Below the pieces are notes generated by a model that saw only the letters and a program-made list of their open reading frames with translations, was not told where the DNA came from and searched no databases. From the NCBI GenBank assembly GCA_945866285.1, contig CAMBHC010000082.1, positions 1-9,145 on the forward strand: DNA of 9,145 nt, given 5' to 3'. Shown piece by piece: positions 1 through 5,946 of the stretch (positions are counted from its first letter, which is position 1; each line of letters starts with the position of its first letter). The translations under genes were made by a program, and so were the position numbers. The stretch comes from Candidatus Sulfopaludibacter sp. SbA3 (GTDB lineage Bacteria > Acidobacteriota > Vicinamibacteria > Vicinamibacterales > UBA2999).

Positions 1-690
1 GATCATTGCCGCCACGACGAGATCGTAGCGCTTGCCCGAGTTGCGCGCGTCGATCACCAGGTAGCCGAGACCGGAGTTCGACGCAATCATCTCGGCCGCC
101 ACCACCACCAGCCAGGCGATGCCGAGCGCGATGCGCAGGCCCACGAGCATCTGCGGCAGGGCCGCCGGCAGTACGACCCGTGAGAGCAACTGCACCGGCG
201 AGAGGCCGAAATTGCGGCCGGCCTGCCGGTACATCGCGGGGACATTGCGGACGCCGTCCATGGCCGAGACCACGATCGGGAAGAACGAAGCCAGGAAGAT
301 CAGGAACCCCGCCGCCAGGTCGCCCACGCCGAAGAGGATGATGGCCACGGGAATCCAGGCCAGCGGGCTGATGGGGCGCAGCATCTGGATGGTGGGATTC
401 ACGACCTGCGCAGCGGCCGGGTACCACCCGAGCAGCAGCCCGCAGGGGATGCCGAGCGCCATGGCCACGAGGTAGCCGATGCCGACCCGCCGCAGCGAAT
501 CGCCGACGTACTTCAGGAGCACGCCGCTATTGGCCAGCTGCACGGCGCCGCGCAGCACGGCGAGAGGCGAGGGGAAGACGGTGGTCTTGGTCCACGCCAC
601 GGCATAGTGCCAGACGACGACCAGCAGCACGGCCGTGACGAGCGGCCACACGTACGGTTCCCACTTGCGAGTGTAGGAGAGGCTGCTCAT
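1..690 (-). CDS. ABC transporter permease, SsuC/TauC-like (C-terminus cut by window edge)
   Basis: Inner-membrane permease subunit of a NitT/TauT-type importer (the family moves sulfonates, taurine, nitrate, thiamine precursors and similar small solutes). Translating the minus strand from the ATG at 690-688 gives 230 residues open to the window edge; the family is usually about 250-280 aa, so only a short C-terminal piece is missing. Visible: a hydrophobic segment at about 15-33, further membrane segments around 70-90, 115-143 and 185-205, the conserved stretch LRPISPLAWIPVAI (104-117), and an EAA-like cytoplasmic loop with QAGRNFGLSP (156-165), which would dock on the ATPase. Its ATG overlaps the ATPase stop (ATGA), implying translational coupling. 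It is a close paralogue of the permease at 1480-2232: about 89 of the last 130 aligned residues are identical by eye. The substrate cannot be told from sequence. Confidence 0.93.
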   Translation of the reverse strand, partial: MSSLSYTRKWEPYVWPLVTAVLLVVVWHYAVAWTKTTVFPSPLAVLRGAVQLANSGVLLKYVGDSLRRVGIGYLVAMALGIPCGLLLGWYPAAAQVVNPTIQMLRPISPLAWIPVAIILFGVGDLAAGFLIFLASFFPIVVSAMDGVRNVPAMYRQAGRNFGLSPVQLLSRVVLPAALPQMLVGLRIALGIAWLVVVAAEMIASNSGLGYLVIDARNSGKRYDLVVAAMI

Positions 691-1487
691 ACCTTGTGGG
701 CGAGGCCGATGGCGTCGAGGATGCCGTCGCGTAGTTCGAGGTAGCGGGGCGAGCTGATGTCGCGCGGGTGCGGCATGTCGATGTCGACGATCGTCTGGAT
801 CTTCGCGGGCCGCGCGCTCAAGACGATCACCCGGTCTGACAGCTGGACGGCCTCGTCGATGTCGTGGGTCACGAAGATGATGGTCTTGCGCTCGGCCTCC
901 CAGATGCGCAGCAGCTCGCTGCGCATGACGAGGCGGGTGATCGAGTCGAGGGCGCCGAACGGCTCGTCCAGGTAGAGCATGTCGGGGTCCACGGCGAGTG
1001 CGCGCGCCACTTCGACGCGCTGCTTCATGCCGCCGGAGAGCTCGCGAGGATAGGCCTTCTCGAAGCCCTTGAGGCCCACCATCTCCACGTAGTGCGCGAT
1101 CCGCGTCTCGCGCTCGGCCTGCGGGAGGTCGAACAGGCCGAACCCGATGTTGCCTTCCACCGTCAGCCACGGGAACACGCCGCGCTCCTGGAACACGAAG
1201 ACGCGCCGGCGATCGGGACCCCGCACGGCCTGGCCGTCGATCAGCACGCGGCCGCTCGTGGGCGTGAGAAAGCCGGCGATGACGTTGAGCATCGTCGACT
1301 TGCCGCAACCCGAGGGGCCCAGCAGGCACACGAACTCGCCCTTGCCCACCTCGAGGCTGACGTTGTCGAGCACGTTGACGGCCTGGTCGCCGCGCCCGAA
1401 GATCATGCTGACGCCCTCGGCGCGCAGCATGGGCTCGCGGGTGGCGGAGGTGGCCGGTGCCGATGGGTGTGCTGCCGCGCTAGTCAT
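687..1487 (-). CDS. ABC transporter ATP-binding protein, SsuB/TauB-like
   Basis: Cytoplasmic ATPase subunit (266 aa) powering the importer formed with the flanking permeases. All nucleotide-binding elements are present: Walker A GPSGCGKST (57-65), Q-loop Gln100 in FVFQERGVFPW, signature LSGGMKQR (150-157), Walker B MLYLDE (170-175), D-loop ALD (179-181) and switch His208 in VTHDIDEA. The pattern LLGPSGCGKST with LSGGMKQRVEVARAL and PFGALD is typical of the nitrate/sulfonate/taurine family. About 20 poorly conserved residues precede the domain; a later start such as Met20 is possible. The ATG lies inside the end of the upstream permease gene (8-bp overlap), with a GGGGA sequence about 7 nt upstream as a weak ribosome site, and its TGA overlaps the next permease start. 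The gene order permease-ATPase-permease indicates one transcription unit. Confidence 0.96.
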   Translation of the reverse strand: MTSAAAHPSAPATSATREPMLRAEGVSMIFGRGDQAVNVLDNVSLEVGKGEFVCLLGPSGCGKSTMLNVIAGFLTPTSGRVLIDGQAVRGPDRRRVFVFQERGVFPWLTVEGNIGFGLFDLPQAERETRIAHYVEMVGLKGFEKAYPRELSGGMKQRVEVARALAVDPDMLYLDEPFGALDSITRLVMRSELLRIWEAERKTIIFVTHDIDEAVQLSDRVIVLSARPAKIQTIVDIDMPHPRDISSPRYLELRDGILDAIGLAHKV

Positions 1488-2232
1488 CCGAGTATCCCCA
1501 GCTGATGGAAGGAATGCGTTCGAGCGATCGGACGCCGATGTCGAGCAGCAGCCCGATCACCCCGATCATAACCATGCCGGCCACCACCAGGTCGTAGCGG
1601 TTGCCGGCGTTGCGGGCGTCCACGATGAGGAAGCCCAGTCCGGAATTGACGGCCATCATCTCCGCCGCCACGACCACGAGCCACGCGATGCCCAGCGTGA
1701 TCCGGAGGCCGATGATGAGCTGCGGCATCACCGCCGGGTAGAGCACGCGGAACACCACCTGCGAAGGACGGAGGCCGAAGTTGCGGCCGGCGTTGAGATA
1801 GACGTCGGGGATGCTCGCCACCGCGTTCATGGCCGTCACCGACAGCGGCAGGAACGACGCCAGGAAAATCAGGAAGATCGCGGCGACGTCGCCGACACCG
1901 AACCACAGGATGGCAATCGGGATCCACGCGAGCGGCGAGATCGGCCGCAGGATCTGGATGAACGGGTTGAACGCCAGCTCCATGCGGCGGTACCACCCGA
2001 ACGCGAGGCCAAGCGGAATCGCCAGCAGCGCTGCGAGGAGGAAGCCCCACGTCACGCGGAAGAGCGACGCGACCACGTAGCGCAGCAGCAGGCCGCTCAC
2101 GGCCAGTTCCCACAATCCGCCGGCGACGGCCAGCGGACCGGGCAGCAGGGGGTTGGCCTGGAGACGCACCGCGACGTGCCAGAGCACCAGCAGCGCCAGC
2201 ATGAACAGGGCAGGACCGACTTTGGTTCTCAC
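1480..2232 (-). CDS. ABC transporter permease, SsuC/TauC-like (first gene of operon)
   Basis: Inner-membrane permease of 250 aa from a GTG start at 2232-2230. The frame stays open up to 2424, but a longer product would run antisense into cmk. The GTG is preferred because homologous sequence begins there and a TATACT -10 box sits 9 nt upstream. Visible: an N-terminal hydrophobic segment (about 8-22), LRPISPLAWIPIAI (95-108), membrane stretch FLIFLASFLPL (120-130), EAA-like loop NAGRNFGLRP (147-156), the very conserved LGIAWLVVVAAEM (180-192), a final membrane segment (about 215-232) and the polar tail SISWGYSDD. Length fits the family. It overlaps the ATPase start by 8 bp. The second permease downstream is about two-thirds identical, so the transporter may use a heterodimeric channel, or there may be two homodimers sharing one ATPase. 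Substrate unknown; no binding protein is visible. Confidence 0.93.
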   Translation of the reverse strand: MRTKVGPALFMLALLVLWHVAVRLQANPLLPGPLAVAGGLWELAVSGLLLRYVVASLFRVTWGFLLAALLAIPLGLAFGWYRRMELAFNPFIQILRPISPLAWIPIAILWFGVGDVAAIFLIFLASFLPLSVTAMNAVASIPDVYLNAGRNFGLRPSQVVFRVLYPAVMPQLIIGLRITLGIAWLVVVAAEMMAVNSGLGFLIVDARNAGNRYDLVVAGMVMIGVIGLLLDIGVRSLERIPSISWGYSDD

Positions 2233-2247
2233 GCTGAGATCAGTATA
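2233..2247 (-). promoter_or_regulatory. -10 element of the ABC operon promoter, likely leaderless start
   Basis: Read on the minus strand, TATACT (2247-2242) matches the sigma-70 -10 consensus in 5 of 6 positions and is followed by 9 nt (GATCTCAGC) and then the GTG start of the permease. Transcription normally begins about 7 nt after the -10 box, so the mRNA would start at or within 2-3 nt of the GTG, leaving no room for a Shine-Dalgarno site. No convincing -35 hexamer is seen 16-18 bp upstream. Confidence 0.5.
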
Positions 2248-2314
2248 CGCCGCGTCAGGCGACGACCACACGACGTCCGTTGCACTGCCAGTGAACGGGC
2301 GATGCGCGGTGGAA

Positions 2315-2331
2315 TGGTACACTGACCCTTT
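2315..2331 (+). promoter_or_regulatory. Extended -10 promoter of cmk, likely leaderless start
   Basis: TGG followed by TACACT (2318-2323) is an extended -10 element (TGn plus a hexamer matching TATAAT in 4 of 6). Only 8 nt separate it from the GTG start of cmk at 2332. An in-frame TGA at 2323-2325 excludes any earlier start, and nothing resembling a Shine-Dalgarno sequence lies between. The transcript therefore probably begins at or next to the GTG. No clear -35 hexamer is present, as is tolerated by extended -10 promoters. Confidence 0.5.
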
Positions 2332-2994
2332 GTGAAGAACCTCATCATCGCCATTGACGGGCCGTCGGGCGCGGGCAAGGGAACCTTGGCTCGCACGCTG
2401 GCCGCGCGGCTCAAGTACCGGCATGTCGATACGGGGGCCATGTATCGCTCGGTGGCCTGGAAGGCCGCCAACGACGGACTGCCGCTCGACGATGAAGCCG
2501 CGATCACCGCGTTGGCCGAGCGCGCCGTGCTGGAGCAGGCCGACGGCGTGATCACCATTGATGGCCAGGATGTGACCCGGGCCATTCGCACGCCGGAGGC
2601 CGACAAGGCGGCGGCGGCGGTGGCCCGCCTGCCGCGGGTGCGCGAGGTGCTGGTCGCCCGTCAGCGCGCCCTCGGCGCGAACGGCGCGGTGGTCATGGAA
2701 GGCCGCGATATCGGCACGGTGGTGTTCCCGAACGCCGACATGAAGATCTACCTGGACGCATCAGCGGCAGAACGTGCGCGGCGCCGGGCCTCTGACACCG
2801 CGCACACCGGCGGCCAGGGCACCTTGGCGACCGTGCAGAGCGAGCTGGTGGCGCGCGACAAGACCGACTCGACCCGCGCGGTCGCGCCGCTCACACTCGC
2901 GACAGACGCGGTCTACATCGACACCACCGAGATGCCGATCGAGGTCGTCGTTCATCACGTCCTGATGTTGCTGAGCGATAAGCTGCTGGACTGA
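2332..2994 (+). CDS. cmk: Cytidylate kinase (CMP/dCMP kinase)
   Basis: Cytoplasmic kinase that phosphorylates CMP and dCMP with ATP, in pyrimidine nucleotide salvage and recycling. The 220-aa length is normal for bacterial Cmk. Visible: P-loop GPSGAGKGT (10-18) in the typical context IAIDGPSG, the CMP-binding motif DTGAMYR (33-39), EGRDIGTVVFP (123-133), and the LID/arginine region ARDKTDSTRAVAPL (174-187). The GTG start is forced: an in-frame stop lies three codons upstream and the next ATG is at residue 37, beyond the P-loop. No ribosome site is visible; see the promoter entry. In many bacteria cmk stands directly before rpsA; here rpsA is about 3.8 kb downstream with three unrelated genes between. 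The gene upstream is the divergent ABC operon, not aroA as in enterobacteria. Confidence 0.97.
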   Translation: MKNLIIAIDGPSGAGKGTLARTLAARLKYRHVDTGAMYRSVAWKAANDGLPLDDEAAITALAERAVLEQADGVITIDGQDVTRAIRTPEADKAAAAVARLPRVREVLVARQRALGANGAVVMEGRDIGTVVFPNADMKIYLDASAAERARRRASDTAHTGGQGTLATVQSELVARDKTDSTRAVAPLTLATDAVYIDTTEMPIEVVVHHVLMLLSDKLLD

Positions 2995-3009
2995 ACATGC
3001 TGGGCACCA

Positions 3010-3030
3010 GAAGTCGGAAGTCGGGAGTCG
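3010..3030 (+). repeat. Three tandem heptamers before the decarboxylase start
   Basis: GAAGTCG, GAAGTCG and GGAGTCG stand head to tail in the 37-bp gap after cmk, ending one base before the ATG at 3032. The third unit supplies GGGAG (3023-3027), 4 nt from the start codon, so the repeat also forms the probable ribosome-binding site. Similar short 7-bp repeats can vary in copy number by slippage. Confidence 0.6.
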
Positions 3031-3031
3031 A

Positions 3032-4459
3032 ATGACGGCAGAGGAATTTCGCACCGCGGGCCACGCGATGATCGACTGGATCGCCGATTATCGGTCAAGC
3101 CTCGAGTCGCGCAAGGTCATCGCGCAGTCAGCGCCCGGCGCCATCAAGGCGATGCTGCCGCCGGCGGCGCCGAAGCAGGGCGAGGCGTTCGCCGACATTG
3201 CCGCCGACATCGACCGCGTCGTGATGCCGGGCATCACGCATTGGCAGCATCCGCGATTCTTCGGCTATTTCCCGTCGAACGGCACCTTCGCCAGCGTGCT
3301 GGGCGACTTGCTGAGTTCGGGACTGGGTGTGATCGGGCTTGCCTGGCAATCCAGCCCGGCGTTGACCGAAATCGAGGACGTCACGGTCGACTGGATGCGC
3401 CAGATGCTGGGCCTGTCAGCGGCGTGGAGTGGCGTGCTGAATGACACCGCGTCCACGAGCACGCTGGTCGCGTTGCTGTGCGCGCGCGAGCGGACCACGA
3501 ATTACAGCTCGAGTCGCGGCGGCCTGCAGGCGGAAGCCAGGCCGTTGATTGTCTACACCTCGGCACAGAGCCACAGCTCGGTGGTGAAGGCGGCGTTGCT
3601 CGCCGGCTTCGGACGTGAGCACGTGCGCATGGTGCCGCACGACACCGCCTACGCCATGCGGCCCTATGCGCTCGATGCGCTGATCCAGGCAGACCTCGCC
3701 GCGGGGAATCAACCCTGCGCGGTGGTCCTGACGACGGGGACGACGACGTCCACGGCGCTCGACCCGATCGCCGCGATCGCGCCGATTGCGACGAAGCACG
3801 GTCTCTGGCTTCATGTCGATGCCGCCATGGCCGGCTCGGCGATGATCCTGCCTGAATGTCGCTTCATGTGGGATGGCATCGAACAGGCCGACTCGTTGAT
3901 CGTCAACGCCCACAAGTGGCTCGGTGCGGTGTTCGACTGCACGCTCTACTTCGTGCGCGATCCGGAACACCTGGTGCGCGTGATGTCCACGAACCCGAGC
4001 TATCTGCAGACCGCGGCTGATGGCAAGGTGAAGAACTACCGCGACTGGGGGCTGCCACTTGGCCGCCGCTTCCGCGCATTGAAGCTGTGGTTCTTGATCC
4101 GCGAGCAAGGTGTCGGCGGACTACAGGAGCGCTTGCGCCGCGACATCGCGAACGCCGAGTGGCTCGAGGGGCAAATCAAGGCGACGCCCGGCTGGAAAGT
4201 CCTGGCGCCCGTGCCGCTGCAGACGCTGTCTGTCCGCCACGAGCCCGGGTGGCTCAGCGACGAAGCGCTCGACCTGCACACGCAGGCCTGGGTCGCGCGC
4301 GTCAATCAATCAGGTGCGGCCTACCTGACGCCGGCCATCCTCGATGGCCGCTGGATGGTGCGCGTCTCGATCGGCGCCGAACAAACCGAGCGTGTCCACG
4401 TCGAGCAGTTGTGGGCGCTAATGCAGCAGGCGGTGACGTTCGGAGAGCGGGGGCTTTAG
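3032..4459 (+). CDS. PLP-dependent group II amino acid decarboxylase (aromatic-L-amino-acid decarboxylase-like)
   Basis: Cytosolic PLP enzyme predicted to remove the alpha-carboxylate of an amino acid, giving an amine. The 475-aa length matches the family (about 470-500). Visible: THWQHPRFFGYFP (69-81), DTASTSTLVALLCARE (138-153) for phosphate binding, His181 in SQSHSS (PLP-stacking position), HVDAAMAGSA (261-270) with Asp263 for the pyridine nitrogen, and NAHKWLG (292-298) with Schiff-base Lys295. Tyr324 in NPSYLQT aligns with the mobile-loop Tyr332 of animal AADC, which is kept in true decarboxylases and changed to Phe in aldehyde synthases; the following YRDWGLPLGRRFRALKLWF also matches AADC closely. 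Substrate is inferred as Phe/Tyr/Trp/DOPA-like, but the SSADH gene downstream keeps glutamate open as an alternative. The stop codon lies inside the first REP-like hairpin, so the last codons (ERGL) come from the repeat. Confidence 0.9.
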   Translation: MTAEEFRTAGHAMIDWIADYRSSLESRKVIAQSAPGAIKAMLPPAAPKQGEAFADIAADIDRVVMPGITHWQHPRFFGYFPSNGTFASVLGDLLSSGLGVIGLAWQSSPALTEIEDVTVDWMRQMLGLSAAWSGVLNDTASTSTLVALLCARERTTNYSSSRGGLQAEARPLIVYTSAQSHSSVVKAALLAGFGREHVRMVPHDTAYAMRPYALDALIQADLAAGNQPCAVVLTTGTTTSTALDPIAAIAPIATKHGLWLHVDAAMAGSAMILPECRFMWDGIEQADSLIVNAHKWLGAVFDCTLYFVRDPEHLVRVMSTNPSYLQTAADGKVKNYRDWGLPLGRRFRALKLWFLIREQGVGGLQERLRRDIANAEWLEGQIKATPGWKVLAPVPLQTLSVRHEPGWLSDEALDLHTQAWVARVNQSGAAYLTPAILDGRWMVRVSIGAEQTERVHVEQLWALMQQAVTFGERGL

Positions 4460-4540
4460 CCCCCGCTGGAATGGCGATGGCTAAAGCCATCGCCCTCCGG
4501 ACGCAGCGACGGTCGGAGAGCCGGGGCTTCAGCCCCGGCT
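4441..4540. repeat. Three REP-like hairpins in +, -, + orientation
   Basis: Three imperfectly related palindromes. Hairpin 1 (4447-4466) has stem GCGGGGGC with loop TTTA. Hairpin 2 (4473-4494) has stem GGCGATGGC with loop TAAA. Hairpin 3 (4519-4540) has stem AGCCGGGGC with loop TTCA. Units 1 and 3 are preceded by CGGAGAGC; unit 2 is followed by its near reverse complement (GCCCTCCG), so it is inverted. Stem bases differ between units but remain fully paired. The block fills the decarboxylase-gabD gap and starts inside the decarboxylase reading frame. It has the form of a BIME/REP cluster; no RAYT transposase gene is in the window. The hairpins could also stabilise the upstream mRNA or attenuate read-through. 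Confidence 0.82.
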
Positions 4541-4551
4541 GCAAGGAGCAT

Positions 4552-5928
4552 ATGAAGACTTTCAACATCATCAACCCAGCGACCGGCGCCGTGGTCGGCG
4601 CCGCGGCAGACGCCGGTGCCGGCGACGCGCGCGCAGCGATCGAACGAGCCGTTGCCGCATTCCCACTGTGGAAGGCGAAGACGGCGTTCGAACGCGGCGA
4701 TATCCTGCGCCGCTGGCGCGACCTCATCCTCAAGAACGAAGAGGCGATCGCGCGCCTGATGTCCAACGAGATGGGCAAGCCAATCACCGAGTCGCGCGGC
4801 GAAGTGAAATACGCCGCGGGCTTTGTGGATTGGTATGCCGAAGAAGGCAAGCGCGCCTACGGCGACATCATCCCGAGCCACGCCGGTGCCAAGCGGTTAT
4901 TGGCCACGCGCCAACCCGTTGGGGCGGTCTACGCGGTGACGCCGTGGAACTTCCCGGCCGCCATGGTCACGCGAAAGGTCGCGCCGGCGCTCGCCGCCGG
5001 GTGCACCGTCGTGCTGAAGCCGGCGGAGCAGTCGCCGCTCACCGCCGTTCTGCTCGCCGCGTTGTGGATCGAAGCCGGCGGCCCGGCGGACGTGTTCCAG
5101 GTGTTGACCACCGCCGATCCCGCGGCGGTGTCAGAACCCTTCTTCGCCGACGCCCGCGTGCGTAAACTGACCTTCACGGGCAGCACCGAAGTGGGGAAGC
5201 TGCTCTATGCGCAGGCCGCGCGAACCGTGAAGCGGGTGTCGCTCGAACTGGGAGGACACGCGCCTTTCCTGGTGTTCGAGGACGCCGACATCGCTGCCGC
5301 TGTCACGCAGGTGATGGCCACCAAGTTCCGTAACGCCGGCCAGACGTGTGTGTGCGCAAACCGCATCTACGTTCATGCATCGATTCGTGAGGCGTTCGTC
5401 ACGAAAATGTCCGATGCCGTGCGCGCATTGCGCGTCGGCGACCCATTGAGCGACACCACCCAGGTCGGTCCGTTGGTTGATCGCGCCGGTCTCGACAAGG
5501 TCGCGTCGCACGTCAGTGATGCCGTGGCCAAAGGCGCGCGCGCAGTGGTTGGTGGCCAGGCAGGGCCGGGCTTGTTCTTTGAGCCGACGCTGCTGGTGGA
5601 TGTGGTCGCCGGCATGCGCATCCTCGAGGAGGAGACGTTCGGGCCGGTCGCGCCGATTATCAGCTTCACGTCGGAAGCGGACGTCGTGGCCGCCGCAAAC
5701 AACACGCCGTATGGACTGGCCGCGTACCTCTGGACGCGCGATCTTGGCCGCGCGTTTCGCGTGTCTGAGGCGTTGGACTACGGGATTATCGGGGTCAATG
5801 ACGGGTTGCCGGCGACGCCCCACGCGCCGTTTGGCGGCGTGAAGGCGTCGGGTATCGGTCGTGAAGGCGGGCGCTGGGGGCTAGAGGAGTATCTCGACGT
5901 GAAGTACGTGTCGATCGCCTTGCCGTAA
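4552..5928 (+). CDS. gabD: Succinate-semialdehyde dehydrogenase, probably NAD+-linked
   Basis: Aldehyde dehydrogenase (458 aa) oxidising succinate semialdehyde to succinate, last step of the GABA shunt and of related amine catabolism. Visible: oxyanion Asn134 in PWNFP, Lys156 and Glu159 in LKPAEQSP, FTGSTEVG (208-215), general base Glu232 in LELGGHAP, and nucleophile Cys266 in GQTCVCANR. The succinate-semialdehyde ligands known from human SSADH (Arg213, Arg334, Ser498) align with Arg141, Arg260 and Ser433, supporting this substrate over other aldehydes. Glu159, as in NAD+ enzymes, replaces the Ser of E. coli NADP+ GabD. The protein is about 25 residues shorter at the N-terminus than E. coli GabD, close to the shorter Sad type. 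The ATG follows AAGGAG (4543-4548) by 3 nt; the frame is open upstream to 4087, but only as a shadow of the decarboxylase. It lies 92 bp downstream of the decarboxylase. Confidence 0.93.
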   Translation: MKTFNIINPATGAVVGAAADAGAGDARAAIERAVAAFPLWKAKTAFERGDILRRWRDLILKNEEAIARLMSNEMGKPITESRGEVKYAAGFVDWYAEEGKRAYGDIIPSHAGAKRLLATRQPVGAVYAVTPWNFPAAMVTRKVAPALAAGCTVVLKPAEQSPLTAVLLAALWIEAGGPADVFQVLTTADPAAVSEPFFADARVRKLTFTGSTEVGKLLYAQAARTVKRVSLELGGHAPFLVFEDADIAAAVTQVMATKFRNAGQTCVCANRIYVHASIREAFVTKMSDAVRALRVGDPLSDTTQVGPLVDRAGLDKVASHVSDAVAKGARAVVGGQAGPGLFFEPTLLVDVVAGMRILEEETFGPVAPIISFTSEADVVAAANNTPYGLAAYLWTRDLGRAFRVSEALDYGIIGVNDGLPATPHAPFGGVKASGIGREGGRWGLEEYLDVKYVSIALP

Positions 5929-5946
5929 CGGTGTCAGACACCGTTA
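5926..5946. terminator. Palindrome containing both convergent stop codons, possible bidirectional terminator
   Basis: TAACGGTGTC, one central A, then GACACCGTTA: a perfect 10-bp inverted repeat. Its first three bases are the gabD TAA, and its last three, read on the minus strand, are the TAA of the convergent lysine-rich gene. The hairpin lies between two converging genes, as expected for a shared terminator, but no U-run follows in either direction, so Rho-independent activity is uncertain. The core resembles small dispersed palindromic repeats. Confidence 0.6.

Noticed and set aside
1147..2325. 392-codon plus-strand frame opposite the ABC ATPase and permease
   Set aside because: His/Arg/Asp-rich low-complexity product, antisense to well-supported genes and without a ribosome site.
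2233..2424. Upstream extension of the first permease to 314 aa
   Set aside because: It would overlap cmk antisense and the TATACT promoter; the added residues do not resemble a permease N-terminus.
4441..4540. Hairpin series considered as a CRISPR array
   Set aside because: Units are palindromes of differing sequence in alternating orientation, with irregular short gaps and no constant repeat or spacer length.
4087..4551. N-terminal extension of the SSADH frame by 155 codons
   Set aside because: The extension is out-of-frame decarboxylase sequence plus REP hairpins; the ATG at 4552 has AAGGAG and begins family-like sequence (NIINPATG).
5347..5358. CVC active-site motif in SSADH as a redox switch
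   Set aside because: The Cys-x-Cys pair also occurs in E. coli GabD, to my knowledge without such regulation, so the sequence alone does not support it.
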